A DNA stretch of 64,000 nucleotides from Vibrio lentus. GTDB taxonomy: Bacteria > Pseudomonadota > Gammaproteobacteria > Enterobacterales > Vibrionaceae. Both the position numbers and the translations under genes were made by a program. The DNA is taken from positions 1 to 64,000 of the forward strand of contig NZ_MCZK01000111.1 in assembly GCF_002875945.1 (NCBI RefSeq), given 5' to 3'. Shown here in pieces: positions 53,180 through 62,044 of this stretch. Within the stretch, counting starts at the first letter, position 1; each line of letters begins with the position of its first letter. The notes under the pieces were generated by a model. It saw only the letters and a program-made list of their open reading frames with translations. It was not told the DNA's origin and did no database searches.

Positions 53180-53653
53180 GTTTCCTCCTTAGTATTTGAA
53201 CGGTTAAATAAGTTAATTGGTTGTTAATGCAGCGCATTAAATCAAATTGATGCGTTTATTTAAATTCAAACATATTTAACCTTCGTTTATTAAAACTAAA
53301 CGACAAGTGGCATGGCCAAGTAAGGAAGCAAAGGCAACGTTAGTGTTAGATTTAATGAAAGGAATACGGCTTAGAAAAGGATATGGAACGCAGGAATACC
53401 GCGAGTTGGATTAGAAAATAAGTACAAACAGCCAAGATAAAAGAGGTAAAAGAGGTAAAAGAGATGAAAGGTAAAGGATGAGATTCCGGAAGCGAGCAAG
53501 ATGTGGAGAAACGAGAAGAGCTAATATACTTAAGATAGGCGTACAGGAAATAGCACTTATCTTCTGCTAAAGAGATGTATGAAGTTGACGATTACTGGAG
53601 GTGAAAATGAACCAGATACAAAAAGACCACGCTAGGCGTGGTCTATTGCTTGG
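53180..53653. other. Intergenic region with purine-rich direct repeats
   Basis: No ORF. Contains a 9-bp direct repeat TAAAAGAGG (53438-53446, 53447-53455, and 53456-53464 with one change) in a purine-rich stretch, and the ihfA terminator at the end. The open frames seen on the plus strand are antisense to ihfA. Confidence 0.6.
53621..53643 (-). terminator. Terminator after ihfA
   Basis: GACCACGC (53625-53632) pairs with GCGTGGTC (53636-53643). On the minus strand TTTTTG follows. Confidence 0.9.
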
Positions 53654-53950
53654 CTACTTCTCGATTTTAATATTCTCGACACGGGCCTTTAGTTTTTGTC
53701 CCGGTCTAAAAGTAACAACACGTCGAGCAGAAATTGGAATGTCTTCACCAGTTTTCGGGTTACGACCAGGTCGCTCGTTTTTCTCGCGAAGATCAAAATT
53801 ACCAAAACCAGACAGTTTTACCTGTTCGCCATTTTCGAGCGCTTTACGAACTTCTTCGAAAAACACTTCCACCGTTTCCTTGGCATCCCGCTTGCTGTAT
53901 CCGAGTGTCTCAAACAGGTTCTCAGCCAAATCGGCCTTCGTGAGTGCCAT
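53654..53950 (-). CDS. ihfA: Integration host factor subunit alpha
   Basis: A 98-residue DNA-bending protein of the HU/IHF family. It opens with [25 protein letters not shown] and has the beta-arm sequence [20 protein letters not shown], which marks the alpha subunit of IHF. It forms a heterodimer with IhfB and bends DNA at specific sites, for instance at sigma-54 promoters. Here it is not directly behind pheT but alone, with its own terminator. Confidence 0.97.
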   Translation of the reverse strand: MALTKADLAENLFETLGYSKRDAKETVEVFFEEVRKALENGEQVKLSGFGNFDLREKNERPGRNPKTGEDIPISARRVVTFRPGQKLKARVENIKIEK

Positions 53951-54588
53951 AAAACTTTCCTCAAAGCTATGTTAAACATTGCTACCATCGCCAGTAGCGC
54001 CAAAGCATTTACCCTATTCAATCAATGAGATAAGGTCATTTACAAGGAAAGTGTATGCCAAGCTTCTGATTTTCGCCAACTTTTTTATCTCAACTATTGA
54101 ATTATTCTTTCAAATCAGAAAGATAAGCCACTCCTAAATTCACATATATGGCTAAAAAGCATCTACTAACACGCAACCAAATAGAACTATATTCCATTAA
54201 ATATAATTTATATGGAATTTAAAACTTTAGTTTCCTAAATATTAATTTATGAGACTTTTCTCCTATGTTCAATAAAATCAGCGACTTGATTTGATATCAA
54301 ACTCAACAGAGGTTACTAAATAAGCATTATTAAATATGAGATTCGTATCATTTCAGGATTTAATTCGATTGGGTCAATACTGACTATTGATATGTTGCGC
54401 GCTCCTAGACGTTTTAAAACCGTATTTTCAACCGAAACTCAATATTCAGCTCAACAACCGCCTCAGCACCTTATCTCATCCACAACCCATATTACTCACA
54501 CTTAGCTTAAACAAAGCAAAAAGTACGTTTCACACCTTAAGTTGTTATGTTATAACATCTCTATATTATTTCTAATTTTGTGGATTGA
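53951..54588. other. Divergent intergenic region between ihfA and the zur-like gene, 638 bp
   Basis: Very AT-rich, with no convincing ORF. The only site I recognise is the palindrome at 54541-54561 just upstream of the zur-like gene. It should hold the ihfA promoter at its low end. Confidence 0.6.
54541..54561 (+). promoter_or_regulatory. Zur-box-like palindrome upstream of the zur-like gene
   Basis: Contains ATGTTATAACAT, a perfect 12-bp palindrome (54547-54558), within GTTGTTATGTTATAACATCTC. It matches the gamma-proteobacterial Zur site core (TGTTATAxxATAACA). It lies about 30 bp upstream of the start. The same 14-base string GTTGTTATGTTATA recurs in the promoter of the aspartoacylase-like gene. 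Confidence 0.7.
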
Positions 54589-55047
54589 ATGAGAGATCTT
54601 GAAGCGATCATTGAACATGTAAAACAGGGCTGCAAAGTCAGTGGCAAACAATTTACGGCCAAAAGACAGTTAATTCTGCGAGCCTTAATACACGCCAACA
54701 AAGCACTTTCTGCTTATGAAATCGTTGATTATTGTAAAGAGCACTTTGACCAACATGTTCAAGCAATGTCGGTTTACCGGGTGTTGGAGTTTCTTGAAGA
54801 GCAACACTTGGCGCACAAACTTAAAGTCTCCAACAAATACATCCTCTGCGACCATATCCTTTGCGAACATGAGCATGGTATCCCTCAATTTTTAATTTGC
54901 TCAAAGTGCGACAAAATCAGCGAGCAAACCATCGACCCTGCCATGATTCATGGGCTTCAATCCCACGCTAAACAAGAAGATTTCACCGTGGTCAGTCCTC
55001 AATTGGAGATTAACTGCGTGTGCGATGATTGCGCGGAGCATACCTAG
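54589..55047 (+). CDS. zur: Zinc uptake regulator Zur (Fur family)
   Basis: A 152-residue Fur-family metalloregulator. The N-terminal winged helix (KQFTAKRQLILRALIHANKALSAYEIVDYC) is followed by a dimerisation domain with two CxxC pairs, CSKC and CDDC (structural zinc), and a His/Cys-rich stretch CDHILCEHEHG that forms the sensory site. Zur represses zinc uptake and zinc-sparing genes when zinc is ample. The genes downstream (dihydroorotase paralogue, gamma-CA, G3E GTPase) are the classic Zur-controlled set, and a palindrome fits autoregulation. Confidence 0.88.
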   Translation: MRDLEAIIEHVKQGCKVSGKQFTAKRQLILRALIHANKALSAYEIVDYCKEHFDQHVQAMSVYRVLEFLEEQHLAHKLKVSNKYILCDHILCEHEHGIPQFLICSKCDKISEQTIDPAMIHGLQSHAKQEDFTVVSPQLEINCVCDDCAEHT

Positions 55048-55124
55048 CGACATTCCATTCAGCCCACCCTCTAATACATTCAAAATTACCTTAGCCTTAA
55101 TCAGAAAGGAGACACTGAAACGCT

Positions 55125-56504
55125 ATGTCAGCAACGCTCATCAAAAATGCCCGAGTGGTCAATGAAGGTTCTGTGACTAAAACCGACGTGTTAATCGTTG
55201 GTCACCGAATTGAAAAAATCGCAGATGATATCAAGCCAGAACCAAACGATGAGGTCATTGACGCGCAAGGCTTTTATCTAATGCCAGGGATGATTGACGA
55301 CCAAGTCCACTTTCGTGAACCGGGATTAACACACAAAGGTTCAATCGCCACTGAGTCACGAGCTGCGGTTGCAGGCGGTATTACCAGCTATATGGAGATG
55401 CCAAACGTAAACCCTGCTACAACGACCATTGAAGCCTTAGAGAAAAAGTTTGATATTGCATCACAAAGCTCGCTAGCGAATTACTCATTTTATCTCGGAG
55501 CAACTGAAGACAACCTCGAACAGATTAAGCGACTCGACCCGACTAAACACTGCGGCGTGAAGGTGTTTATGGGCGCTTCGACCGGCGATCTGTTGGTTGA
55601 AGATCCTCAAGCGCTCAATGCCATCTTTCGTGATTCTCCCGTCCTTATTGTCACCCATTGCGAAAGCGGGCCAGTGATCGCTAAAAACCAAGAGCAATTA
55701 AGAAAAGAAAAAGACGTTTTCACGATTGAAGACCACCCAGTTCTAAGAGACGACAAAGCCTGTTATGCCTCTTCTTCTTATGCGATTGAGCTAGCCCAAA
55801 AACACAACAGTCAACTTCATGTGCTGCACATCACGACAGCCAAAGAACTCGCTCTGTTTGACGCAGGGCCAATTCAAGACAAACGTATTACGGCAGAAGC
55901 TTGTGTGCACCATCTTTGGTTCAGCAACAAAGATTACGCAGCGCTAGGTAACCAAATAAAATGCAATCCGGCCGTCAAATACCCAAGTGATAGAGACGCC
56001 CTATTAGCCGCTTTGAACACGGGGAAAATAGACATCATTGCGACAGATCACGCACCACATACATGGGAAGAAAAACAAGTTCCTTACGAACAAGCCCCAG
56101 CAGGATTACCTTTGGTACAACACGCCCTATTGAGCCTGTTTGACCATGTAAGCGCGGGAAACATGACGGTGGCTCAGGTTGTCGAGAAAACCGCACATAA
56201 CCCAGCTATCCGGTATGCGATAGAGGAACGTGGCTATATTCATGAGGGTTACTACGCCGACTTAGTGTTAGTCGACCCACAAACTCCAACCTTGGTCAGC
56301 AATGAAAACAGCTTGTATCAATGTAGGTGGTCGCCATTCTCAGGACACGAATTCTCTGCTCAGATTAAGCATACATGGGTAAACGGCATCAAGGTTTATA
56401 CCAACCCAGAATCCGCAGACAACAACACAAATACCACTCATGTACCAAATGAGATACCAAACGAAATGCCAACTTCAGCAATGAGGCTGTCATTCAAACG
56501 CTAG
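55125..56504 (+). CDS. Dihydroorotase paralogue, Bacteroidota-like, with QxH metal motif
   Basis: A 459-residue amidohydrolase of the dihydroorotase class, for ring closure of carbamoyl-aspartate in pyrimidine synthesis. Catalytic parts: HCGVKVFMGASTGDLLV (bridging Lys), VTHCES, LHVLHITTAKEL and DIIATDHAPHTWEEK. The first metal motif reads DDQVHFREPG, so the usual first His of HxH is Gln. From memory the Porphyromonas-type dihydroorotase has the same QVHFREPG. In Zur regulons a second dihydroorotase is thought to replace a zinc-dependent PyrC. It has a disordered C-terminal tail (NTNTTHVPNEIPNEMP). It follows zur by 77 bp with a good ribosome site (AAAGGAGAC). Confidence 0.88.
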   Translation: MSATLIKNARVVNEGSVTKTDVLIVGHRIEKIADDIKPEPNDEVIDAQGFYLMPGMIDDQVHFREPGLTHKGSIATESRAAVAGGITSYMEMPNVNPATTTIEALEKKFDIASQSSLANYSFYLGATEDNLEQIKRLDPTKHCGVKVFMGASTGDLLVEDPQALNAIFRDSPVLIVTHCESGPVIAKNQEQLRKEKDVFTIEDHPVLRDDKACYASSSYAIELAQKHNSQLHVLHITTAKELALFDAGPIQDKRITAEACVHHLWFSNKDYAALGNQIKCNPAVKYPSDRDALLAALNTGKIDIIATDHAPHTWEEKQVPYEQAPAGLPLVQHALLSLFDHVSAGNMTVAQVVEKTAHNPAIRYAIEERGYIHEGYYADLVLVDPQTPTLVSNENSLYQCRWSPFSGHEFSAQIKHTWVNGIKVYTNPESADNNTNTTHVPNEIPNEMPTSAMRLSFKR

Positions 56505-56541
56505 TTCAGCTGTCATTACCCATCAATAATAAGAACTCAAT

Positions 56542-57102
56542 ATGTTAAGAAGAAACCCAAGCGGCCATATGCCAGAAGTATCGGAGACCGCTTTCATTGA
56601 TCCAACGGCCATCATATGTGGCAAGGTCATCATTGAAGATAACGTGTTTATTGGCCCTTACGCTGTAATTCGAGCTGACGAAGTCAATGAACAAGGTGAT
56701 ATGGAAGCCATCGTGATTAAGCGTGATACCAATATTCAAGACGGTGTGGTTATTCATTCAAAAGCCGGTGCTGCCGTCACTATTGGTCAACGCTCATCCA
56801 TCGCCCATCGCTCGATTATTCATGGCCCTTGCGAGGTCTGTGACGACGTATTTATTGGCTTCAACTCAGTAGTCTTTAATGCGGTGATTGGTAAAGGTTG
56901 CGTCATTCGCCATAACTGTGTGGTAGACGGGCATGACTTACCTGAAAACTTCCATGTACCACCAATGACCAACATAGGTTCAGGGTTTGATTTGAACAAT
57001 ATCTCCAAAGTCCCACCTGAGTATTCAGCGTTTTCAGAGTCAGTTGTTTCGGCAAACCATGCCCTTGTGCAAGGTTATCGGAGAATTGCCAATGAACTCT
57101 GA
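56542..57102 (+). CDS. Gamma-class carbonic anhydrase-like protein
   Basis: A 186-residue left-handed beta-helix protein with hexapeptide repeats (AIICGKVIIEDNVFIGPYAVIRAD). The three metal His residues of gamma-carbonic anhydrases seem present: one in VVIHSKA and two in SIAHRSIIHGP. It would hydrate CO2, with zinc, iron or cobalt as metal; the use of a gamma-type enzyme under zinc limitation would spare zinc. It lies 37 bp after the dihydroorotase gene and its end overlaps the GTPase gene. Confidence 0.88.
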   Translation: MLRRNPSGHMPEVSETAFIDPTAIICGKVIIEDNVFIGPYAVIRADEVNEQGDMEAIVIKRDTNIQDGVVIHSKAGAAVTIGQRSSIAHRSIIHGPCEVCDDVFIGFNSVVFNAVIGKGCVIRHNCVVDGHDLPENFHVPPMTNIGSGFDLNNISKVPPEYSAFSESVVSANHALVQGYRRIANEL

Positions 57103-58099
57103 TAAAAAGCCTATCTTGGGTATTCCAACCAATATCATTACCGGCTTTCTCGGCGTAGGTAAAACCACTGCGATTCTCAACCTAATGAAGAACAAGCCCG
57201 CAGATGAAAACTGGGCTATTTTGGTGAACGAATTTGGAGAAATTGGCGTTGATGGCAGTTTGATCCAAGGGAACGACAGCAAACAACAAGTGTTTATTCG
57301 TGAAGTGCCTGGCGGTTGTATGTGTTGCGCGGCTGGTTTACCGATGCAAATCGCGCTGAATCAACTTCTGTCAGAAGCAAAACCTGATCGCTTACTGATC
57401 GAACCAACCGGGCTTGGTCACCCCAAAGAAGTGCTAGAAGTCTTGTCTTCAGAGCACTATCGTAAAGTGTTGTCACTGCAGAAAAACATTACTTTGGTTG
57501 ATGCCCGCAAGCTTTCTGACACACGCTATTCTGAACACGATACCTTCAATCAGCAAATCACCATTGCCGACACCATTGTGGGTAATAAAGTCGACCTGTA
57601 CAAAAGTGGCGATGCAGAAAAACTGGCTGAGTACGTCGCGCAGGTTTGTCACCCAGACACCAAACTCATATTTGCCCATCACGGTAAGATCCCTTCCGAC
57701 GAGTTCGATGGAAACACCAATTTTTACCATCATCAAGCTCATGGGCACCATCACCACCATGTTCATAAACAAGATAAGCCACTCGCTTCTGAATTACCGA
57801 TGCCAGAAAGCGGCATGATAAAGGCAAGCAACCAAGGAGAAGGGTTTGAAAGTATTGGTTGGCGATTCGCGGCTGACAAACTGTTCGACCGTCAGCAATT
57901 GCTTAAGGTATTAGTTGGACTCAAAGCCGAACGAATGAAAGCGGTGTTCATCACTCAAAGCGGCATCTTTGGTTACAACCTAACGGAAGATGGTCTAACA
58001 GAGTGTGAACTTGATGAATGCAATGAAACCAGAATTGAGGTGATTGGTCAGGCCATAGACAGCGACTTAGAAAGCCAATTGTTGGCGTGTCAGATTTAG
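57092..58099 (+). CDS. G3E-family GTPase, COG0523/ZNG-type zinc chaperone
   Basis: A 335-residue GTPase; the ATG at 57092 is chosen because it overlaps the end of the gamma-CA gene by 11 bp and is preceded by CGGAGAATTG. The open frame reaches back to 57044. P-loop TGFLGVGKTT is at about residues 18-26, the CxCC metal site is CMCC at 76-79, VLVNEF-type Walker B is ILVNEFGEIGVDG, and the base motif is GNKVDL. A His-rich loop (HHQAHGHHHHHVHK) can store or transfer zinc. Such proteins deliver zinc to apo-enzymes under starvation. Last gene of the zur operon. Confidence 0.9.
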   Translation: MNSDKKPILGIPTNIITGFLGVGKTTAILNLMKNKPADENWAILVNEFGEIGVDGSLIQGNDSKQQVFIREVPGGCMCCAAGLPMQIALNQLLSEAKPDRLLIEPTGLGHPKEVLEVLSSEHYRKVLSLQKNITLVDARKLSDTRYSEHDTFNQQITIADTIVGNKVDLYKSGDAEKLAEYVAQVCHPDTKLIFAHHGKIPSDEFDGNTNFYHHQAHGHHHHHVHKQDKPLASELPMPESGMIKASNQGEGFESIGWRFAADKLFDRQQLLKVLVGLKAERMKAVFITQSGIFGYNLTEDGLTECELDECNETRIEVIGQAIDSDLESQLLACQI

Positions 58100-58133
58100 C
58101 CAGAACAGGTTAACCCTTATCCCACCCTAAAAT

Positions 58134-58168
58134 CAAAGCCCTATGAACTACTGCATTCATAGGGCTTT
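58134..58168 (+). terminator. Terminator after the zinc-starvation operon
   Basis: AAAGCCCTATGAA (58134-58146) pairs with TTCATAGGGCTTT (58155-58166), followed by TTAA. It also sits at the end of the converging aspartoacylase-like gene. Confidence 0.92.
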
Positions 58169-58196
58169 TTAACCAATCAGCTATGTGTGTAAGTCA

Positions 58197-59069
58197 CTAA
58201 CTCACAGAAACCAATCGCTTCTCGGCCAATGCCATTGCAATGTTGGCTTTAGCGTAAGCACTCTCATTGATGAAATGTGGATAGATATCTTGTTCGCGTT
58301 CCCAATAGATATCATAACCAAAGAAAGTCGCGAGCAACGGCTCACCTTGTTTCACGACCTCGAAATCTCGACCACAGATCGCTGGGTGTACTGTGGCTAC
58401 TCGCATACCATCAGGACCAAGTGGAACATTGACCTCTTCAACATAGAAGAAGGCGCTGTAGTCTTCTAACTCATTAACTTGGTTAAGGTTATGCTTCTCA
58501 ACGTAATCAAGAACCATGGTCAGCATCTGCTTCATCAGTTTGAGAGTATCGAACTTAAGTGAGCCATGGGCCTGAGCCCCGACTTCAATCATCACTCCAC
58601 ACTTCCCTGTTGTGCAAAGGTAAGGCTGGTCATCCCAAGGCTTTCTATCTTCAAACAGAATATTGGCTTCCGGCATTCGCTGTTTCACATAAGCGCCCAT
58701 TTTTTGGTAGAAAGCATCATTTGAGAGTAAAATTAATGTCGCCCCCATATTGCTGGTCGTGTTGTGCAAATCCACGATCAGTTGCTGCTCTTTGCTTGCG
58801 TGTCTGTCTATAAACTGTCTTGCCACGGTATGCTCAGCTAAACCAGCAGTATCGTCGTTGTTAGTATTAGAAAACTGACGATTTAGGTCCGTGTCAACAT
58901 ATCGGACGTTCTGCTCTACCGCTTTAGGATTTGCGATAACAGAAGTAGTCGAAAATGTTGAACGATCTGCGGCATACAAACGCTCTTTGATGAGCTTGTT
59001 TAAATAGATTCCTGAGAGCTCGTTGCCGTGTGTTCCAGCAACCAGTAAGACTTGATTAATGTTGTCCAT
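58197..59069 (-). CDS. Aspartoacylase-family zinc hydrolase
   Basis: About 290 residues; a TTG at 59099 opens the frame, but the ATG at 59069 fits better with the conserved start. Zinc ligands are His14 and Glu17 in AGTHGNELSG and a third His in DLHNTTSNMG; KPWDDQ and GVMIEVGAQAHGSL follow. The stretches THGNELSG, NPKAVE, DTDLNRQF and LHNTTSNMGATLIL resemble mammalian aspartoacylase, which splits N-acetyl-aspartate. The bacterial substrate is unknown (N-acetylated amino acids are likely). A Zur-box-like palindrome lies 45-68 bp upstream, so it may be a zinc-starvation gene. Confidence 0.85.
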   Translation of the reverse strand: MDNINQVLLVAGTHGNELSGIYLNKLIKERLYAADRSTFSTTSVIANPKAVEQNVRYVDTDLNRQFSNTNNDDTAGLAEHTVARQFIDRHASKEQQLIVDLHNTTSNMGATLILLSNDAFYQKMGAYVKQRMPEANILFEDRKPWDDQPYLCTTGKCGVMIEVGAQAHGSLKFDTLKLMKQMLTMVLDYVEKHNLNQVNELEDYSAFFYVEEVNVPLGPDGMRVATVHPAICGRDFEVVKQGEPLLATFFGYDIYWEREQDIYPHFINESAYAKANIAMALAEKRLVSVS

Positions 59070-59113
59070 GTCATTGATTTCCAAATATCGAAAGTGCAAG
59101 TCACCCTTGCTTT

Positions 59114-59137
59114 GTTGTTACAATATAACATAACAAC
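59114..59137 (-). promoter_or_regulatory. Zur-box-like palindrome upstream of the aspartoacylase-like gene
   Basis: GTTGTTA (59114-59120) and TAACAAC (59131-59137) are perfect arms around CAATATAACA. On the minus strand the first 14 bases (GTTGTTATGTTATA) are identical to those of the palindrome ahead of the zur-like gene. Confidence 0.65.
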
Positions 59138-59224
59138 AATGAGTTCATTTCTCCAGAACACTTCATAATCAGGCACCAGATAATTCTTAGTAGAAACGAG
59201 AATTCATTGTGAAACATACACACA

Positions 59225-59258
59225 CAAAGGCCCCGCAATTGCGAGGCATTGGTTTTTA
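59225..59258 (-). terminator. Terminator after the DMT transporter gene
   Basis: GCCCCGC (59230-59236) pairs with GCGAGGC (59241-59247) with one mismatch. On the minus strand TTTGTGTG follows; on the plus strand TTTTTATT. Confidence 0.6.
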
Positions 59259-59315
59259 TTCAACACTGTAGTTTCGGTGATTAATCTACATCACGCTTCT
59301 TTGCTGCGAATCACA

Positions 59316-60230
59316 TCACGACTGCTTAACAAGCTTTCCGTTATCTCCCGCGCTATCTGATGTTTTAGCACTCGGTGTCTTCGCAGGTTTCACAATTAAG
59401 CCAATCCCGACTAAGAACAGAACAGATGCAACAACTTGGGCGACTGACAGTACTTCGTCATACATAAAGTAACCACTGATCAATGCGAAGATTGGCACGA
59501 GCAAGGTTAACGGTGCCGTTGTGCTTAACGGATATTGGATTAACAACTTATTCCACACCCAGTAACCAAACAATGTGGTCGGGTAAGCCTGAAACAACAC
59601 AGCAATCGTTGTGTTCCAATCCCACTGCTCAATCCCCTGCCAAATAATTTGGTCACCGTGCAGCATAACGGCAAACAACACTAATGGAACTGGCGCAAAC
59701 AGCATCCCCCAAACGTTAAATGCAAAAGCCTGAGTGGTTTTAGACGCTTTAACAATCACGCCCATTAACGTCCAACTGCACGCTGCGATCATAATAAGAA
59801 TCACACCATTAACGGTGACATTGCCCGTTGCTGCGGAAACCAAGACCGCCAAGGCGCACATCGCTAACATCGCACCCATTAACTTACGAACCGACGCACT
59901 TTCTTTGAAAACCCATACCCCAACGGCCATACCGATTATTACGTTGGTAGAAAGCAATACCGACGACAGCCCCGATGAAAGCCCAGCTGTGATTGACCAC
60001 GAAGCCATACCCCAAATACCCACACCAAACACGAAGCCATAACTCACTAAATAACGCCAAGCGACATTCGGTCTCGCCACAAAAAATATCACTGGAATCA
60101 CCGCTAGCGAGAAACGCGCGGCGGTTGCCAACAACGGATGAACATTGGTCACACCCATTTTGATCATCGAGAAATTGAATCCCCAAATTGCCATCACGAA
60201 TACCGCTAACAACAAATCATTTCTTTTCAT
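59316..60230 (-). CDS. EamA-family DMT transporter
   Basis: A 304-residue inner-membrane protein with ten predicted spans in two EamA repeats (LLLAVFVMAIWGFNFSMIKMGV; VLVSAATGNVTVNGVILIMIAACSWTLMGVIVKAS). The N-terminal WGFNF and C-terminal ALISGYFMYDEVLSVAQ are typical. Such proteins usually export amino acids or other metabolites. It is divergent to a MocR-type regulator with a pair of direct repeats between them, so it is probably the regulator's target. Confidence 0.88.
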   Translation of the reverse strand: MKRNDLLLAVFVMAIWGFNFSMIKMGVTNVHPLLATAARFSLAVIPVIFFVARPNVAWRYLVSYGFVFGVGIWGMASWSITAGLSSGLSSVLLSTNVIIGMAVGVWVFKESASVRKLMGAMLAMCALAVLVSAATGNVTVNGVILIMIAACSWTLMGVIVKASKTTQAFAFNVWGMLFAPVPLVLFAVMLHGDQIIWQGIEQWDWNTTIAVLFQAYPTTLFGYWVWNKLLIQYPLSTTAPLTLLVPIFALISGYFMYDEVLSVAQVVASVLFLVGIGLIVKPAKTPSAKTSDSAGDNGKLVKQS

Positions 60231-60272
60231 ACTGACCCCTCCTTTGTTTTAAGAGAGTATCCCTTGAACAAT

Positions 60273-60315
60273 AAAACCAGTACAGATACAATTTTTATAA
60301 TAAAAACCAGTACAG
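60273..60315. promoter_or_regulatory. Direct repeats AAAACCAGTACAG, 30 bp apart (likely MocR operator)
   Basis: AAAACCAGTACAG occurs at 60273-60285 and 60303-60315, same orientation, exactly 30 bp between starts, i.e. about three helical turns. It lies in the gap between the divergent DMT transporter and MocR genes, which fits the paired-repeat sites known for MocR/PdxR-type regulators. Confidence 0.65.
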
Positions 60316-60327
60316 TTAACAACGGTC

Positions 60328-61722
60328 GTGACCATGAGTATCTACAGAAAGCTTGCTAATCAATTTATTGATGAGATTGAAACGGGGAAAAGAACCGAAG
60401 GTGGGCGTATGCCTTCACTGCGTCAATTAGCTAAGCAGCAAGCTATCAGCATGTCGACCGTAGTGAGCTGTTACCAAGAGTTAGAATCACAGGGTTGGAT
60501 TCATTCTCGCCCACAAGCGGGCTATTTTGTTTCGCCCCATAAGCCTGTTCATTCAACACCGGAATGGGCACAGTTTGAAAGTAAGGTTTCCAGAGTTAGA
60601 CAAACTTCATCGACTCACAACTCAATCAATGGGCCTCTAGGGGTCTCTAGCACCACCAATGATGAACAATCGATTGTAGAGTTAGAGCGCAGTTTCCGCC
60701 GCTCAATTAAACGTACGGGCAACAGACTCAACCACTACCCTGATACACAGGGCGAGCCGATGTTAAGACAGGCTTTATCGACCCACTTCGCCAAGCTCGA
60801 TGTGCACTTTTCACCTGAAGAAATGGTGATCACCGCTGGCTGCATGTCGGCAATTAAGGCTGCTCTTGAATCGAGTACCAAAGAAGGTGACACCATTGCC
60901 ATCAGCTCACCTTGTTTCAACGGTATTCTGGAGTTGCTTGGCAAAATGTCACGCCAGATCATTGAGATCCCGTCTTTGGATGATGGTGTCGACCTACAAC
61001 AACTGGAAACACACCTGAAAAATAAACGTGTGGATGCCGCTATCTTCTGTACCTCACATATGAACCCTCAGGGGATCAATATGTCGGCCAGTCAAAAACA
61101 AAAGCTGGCTGAATTGGCGAATCACTATCGAGTACCAATCATTGAAGACGATGTGTATCTAGAACTCTCTTACTCATCACACACACCATTGCCTGCAAAG
61201 TACTATGACAAAGGTGGATACGTGCTGTGGTGTGGTTCGGTATCGAAAAGCCTGTCGCCAAGCTATCGTTTAGGCTGGTGCTTACCGGGAAGGTACATAG
61301 ACGAGTACAAGGCTATGTTTTCTGCAGCGAGCTATGGCGTCGCCCTGCCCACTCAGCTTGCGGTTGCTGACTTTATCGAATCTGGCCAATACGCCAAGCA
61401 CGTTAGAAGAAGATGCTCTCAAATCCTGTCTTTGCGCCAGCAATACCTTAGTTATTTAGCCCAACACCTTCCTCAAGACGTGAAGATAAGTAACCCACAA
61501 GGTGGCATGGTGCTCTGGTTGCAAATCCCAAATTTGAACCAGCAAACCTTTGCTCAAGCGGTAGCTAAGCAGAATCTTGATATCAGGCTTGGACATCTGT
61601 TCAGCACTCTAGATCTCTACAGCAACTGTCTACGCATCAATTTTGGTTATTCGCTAGAGGGAGAAGCCAAGCAGCAGTTGGATGACTTGATTAAACTTAT
61701 CCACCAATGCATGAACGGTTAG
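60328..61722 (+). CDS. MocR-type regulator (GntR winged helix fused to aminotransferase-like domain)
   Basis: A 464-residue protein; start GTG at 60328 or ATG at 60334. Residues 1-70 form a GntR winged helix (MPSLRQLAKQQAISMSTVVSCYQELESQGWI); from about 115 onward is a fold-type I aminotransferase-like domain with PLP lysine in CGSVSKSLSPSYRLGW and IEDDVYLELSY. It is divergent to a DMT exporter gene with repeated candidate operators in between. It is a different gene from the MocR at the other end of the window; the two share only family-level features. Confidence 0.9.
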   Translation: MTMSIYRKLANQFIDEIETGKRTEGGRMPSLRQLAKQQAISMSTVVSCYQELESQGWIHSRPQAGYFVSPHKPVHSTPEWAQFESKVSRVRQTSSTHNSINGPLGVSSTTNDEQSIVELERSFRRSIKRTGNRLNHYPDTQGEPMLRQALSTHFAKLDVHFSPEEMVITAGCMSAIKAALESSTKEGDTIAISSPCFNGILELLGKMSRQIIEIPSLDDGVDLQQLETHLKNKRVDAAIFCTSHMNPQGINMSASQKQKLAELANHYRVPIIEDDVYLELSYSSHTPLPAKYYDKGGYVLWCGSVSKSLSPSYRLGWCLPGRYIDEYKAMFSAASYGVALPTQLAVADFIESGQYAKHVRRRCSQILSLRQQYLSYLAQHLPQDVKISNPQGGMVLWLQIPNLNQQTFAQAVAKQNLDIRLGHLFSTLDLYSNCLRINFGYSLEGEAKQQLDDLIKLIHQCMNG

Positions 61723-62044
61723 CCCTACCCAATCTAATTTGCTCATGATTGGTGCATATTAGTTGTTTGAGTTCGACTTTTTCATGGCCTTCTTTGATGG
61801 CTTTTGTTGATCGTTTTGTTCATAACTTTTTCATAGCTATTTGTCATAAAGGAAGAGGCTATTATTCCGATTCAACCTAGGTTAAAGCCCCGTACCGTAA
61901 GGAAATTCAATCGCCTCAAAACCCTTAAATACTGAGTTTGCAAGCACCCACAAAATTATGCAACTTAGCTAATGACACGTCACTTTTTGTCGTCAATATA
62001 CAGCCGTCAGCGCTGGCGTTATCCTGTATTTGAAGAGAACTATT
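61723..62044. other. Intergenic region upstream of cqsA, 322 bp
   Basis: Holds no ORF. It should contain the cqsA promoter and 5' leader. I see no terminator for the MocR gene and no recognisable LuxR or Qrr-pairing site. Confidence 0.5.

Noticed and set aside
53601..53975. Plus-strand ORF opposite ihfA
   Set aside because: It is antisense to a well-supported ihfA and runs through the ihfA terminator; its protein has no recognisable features.
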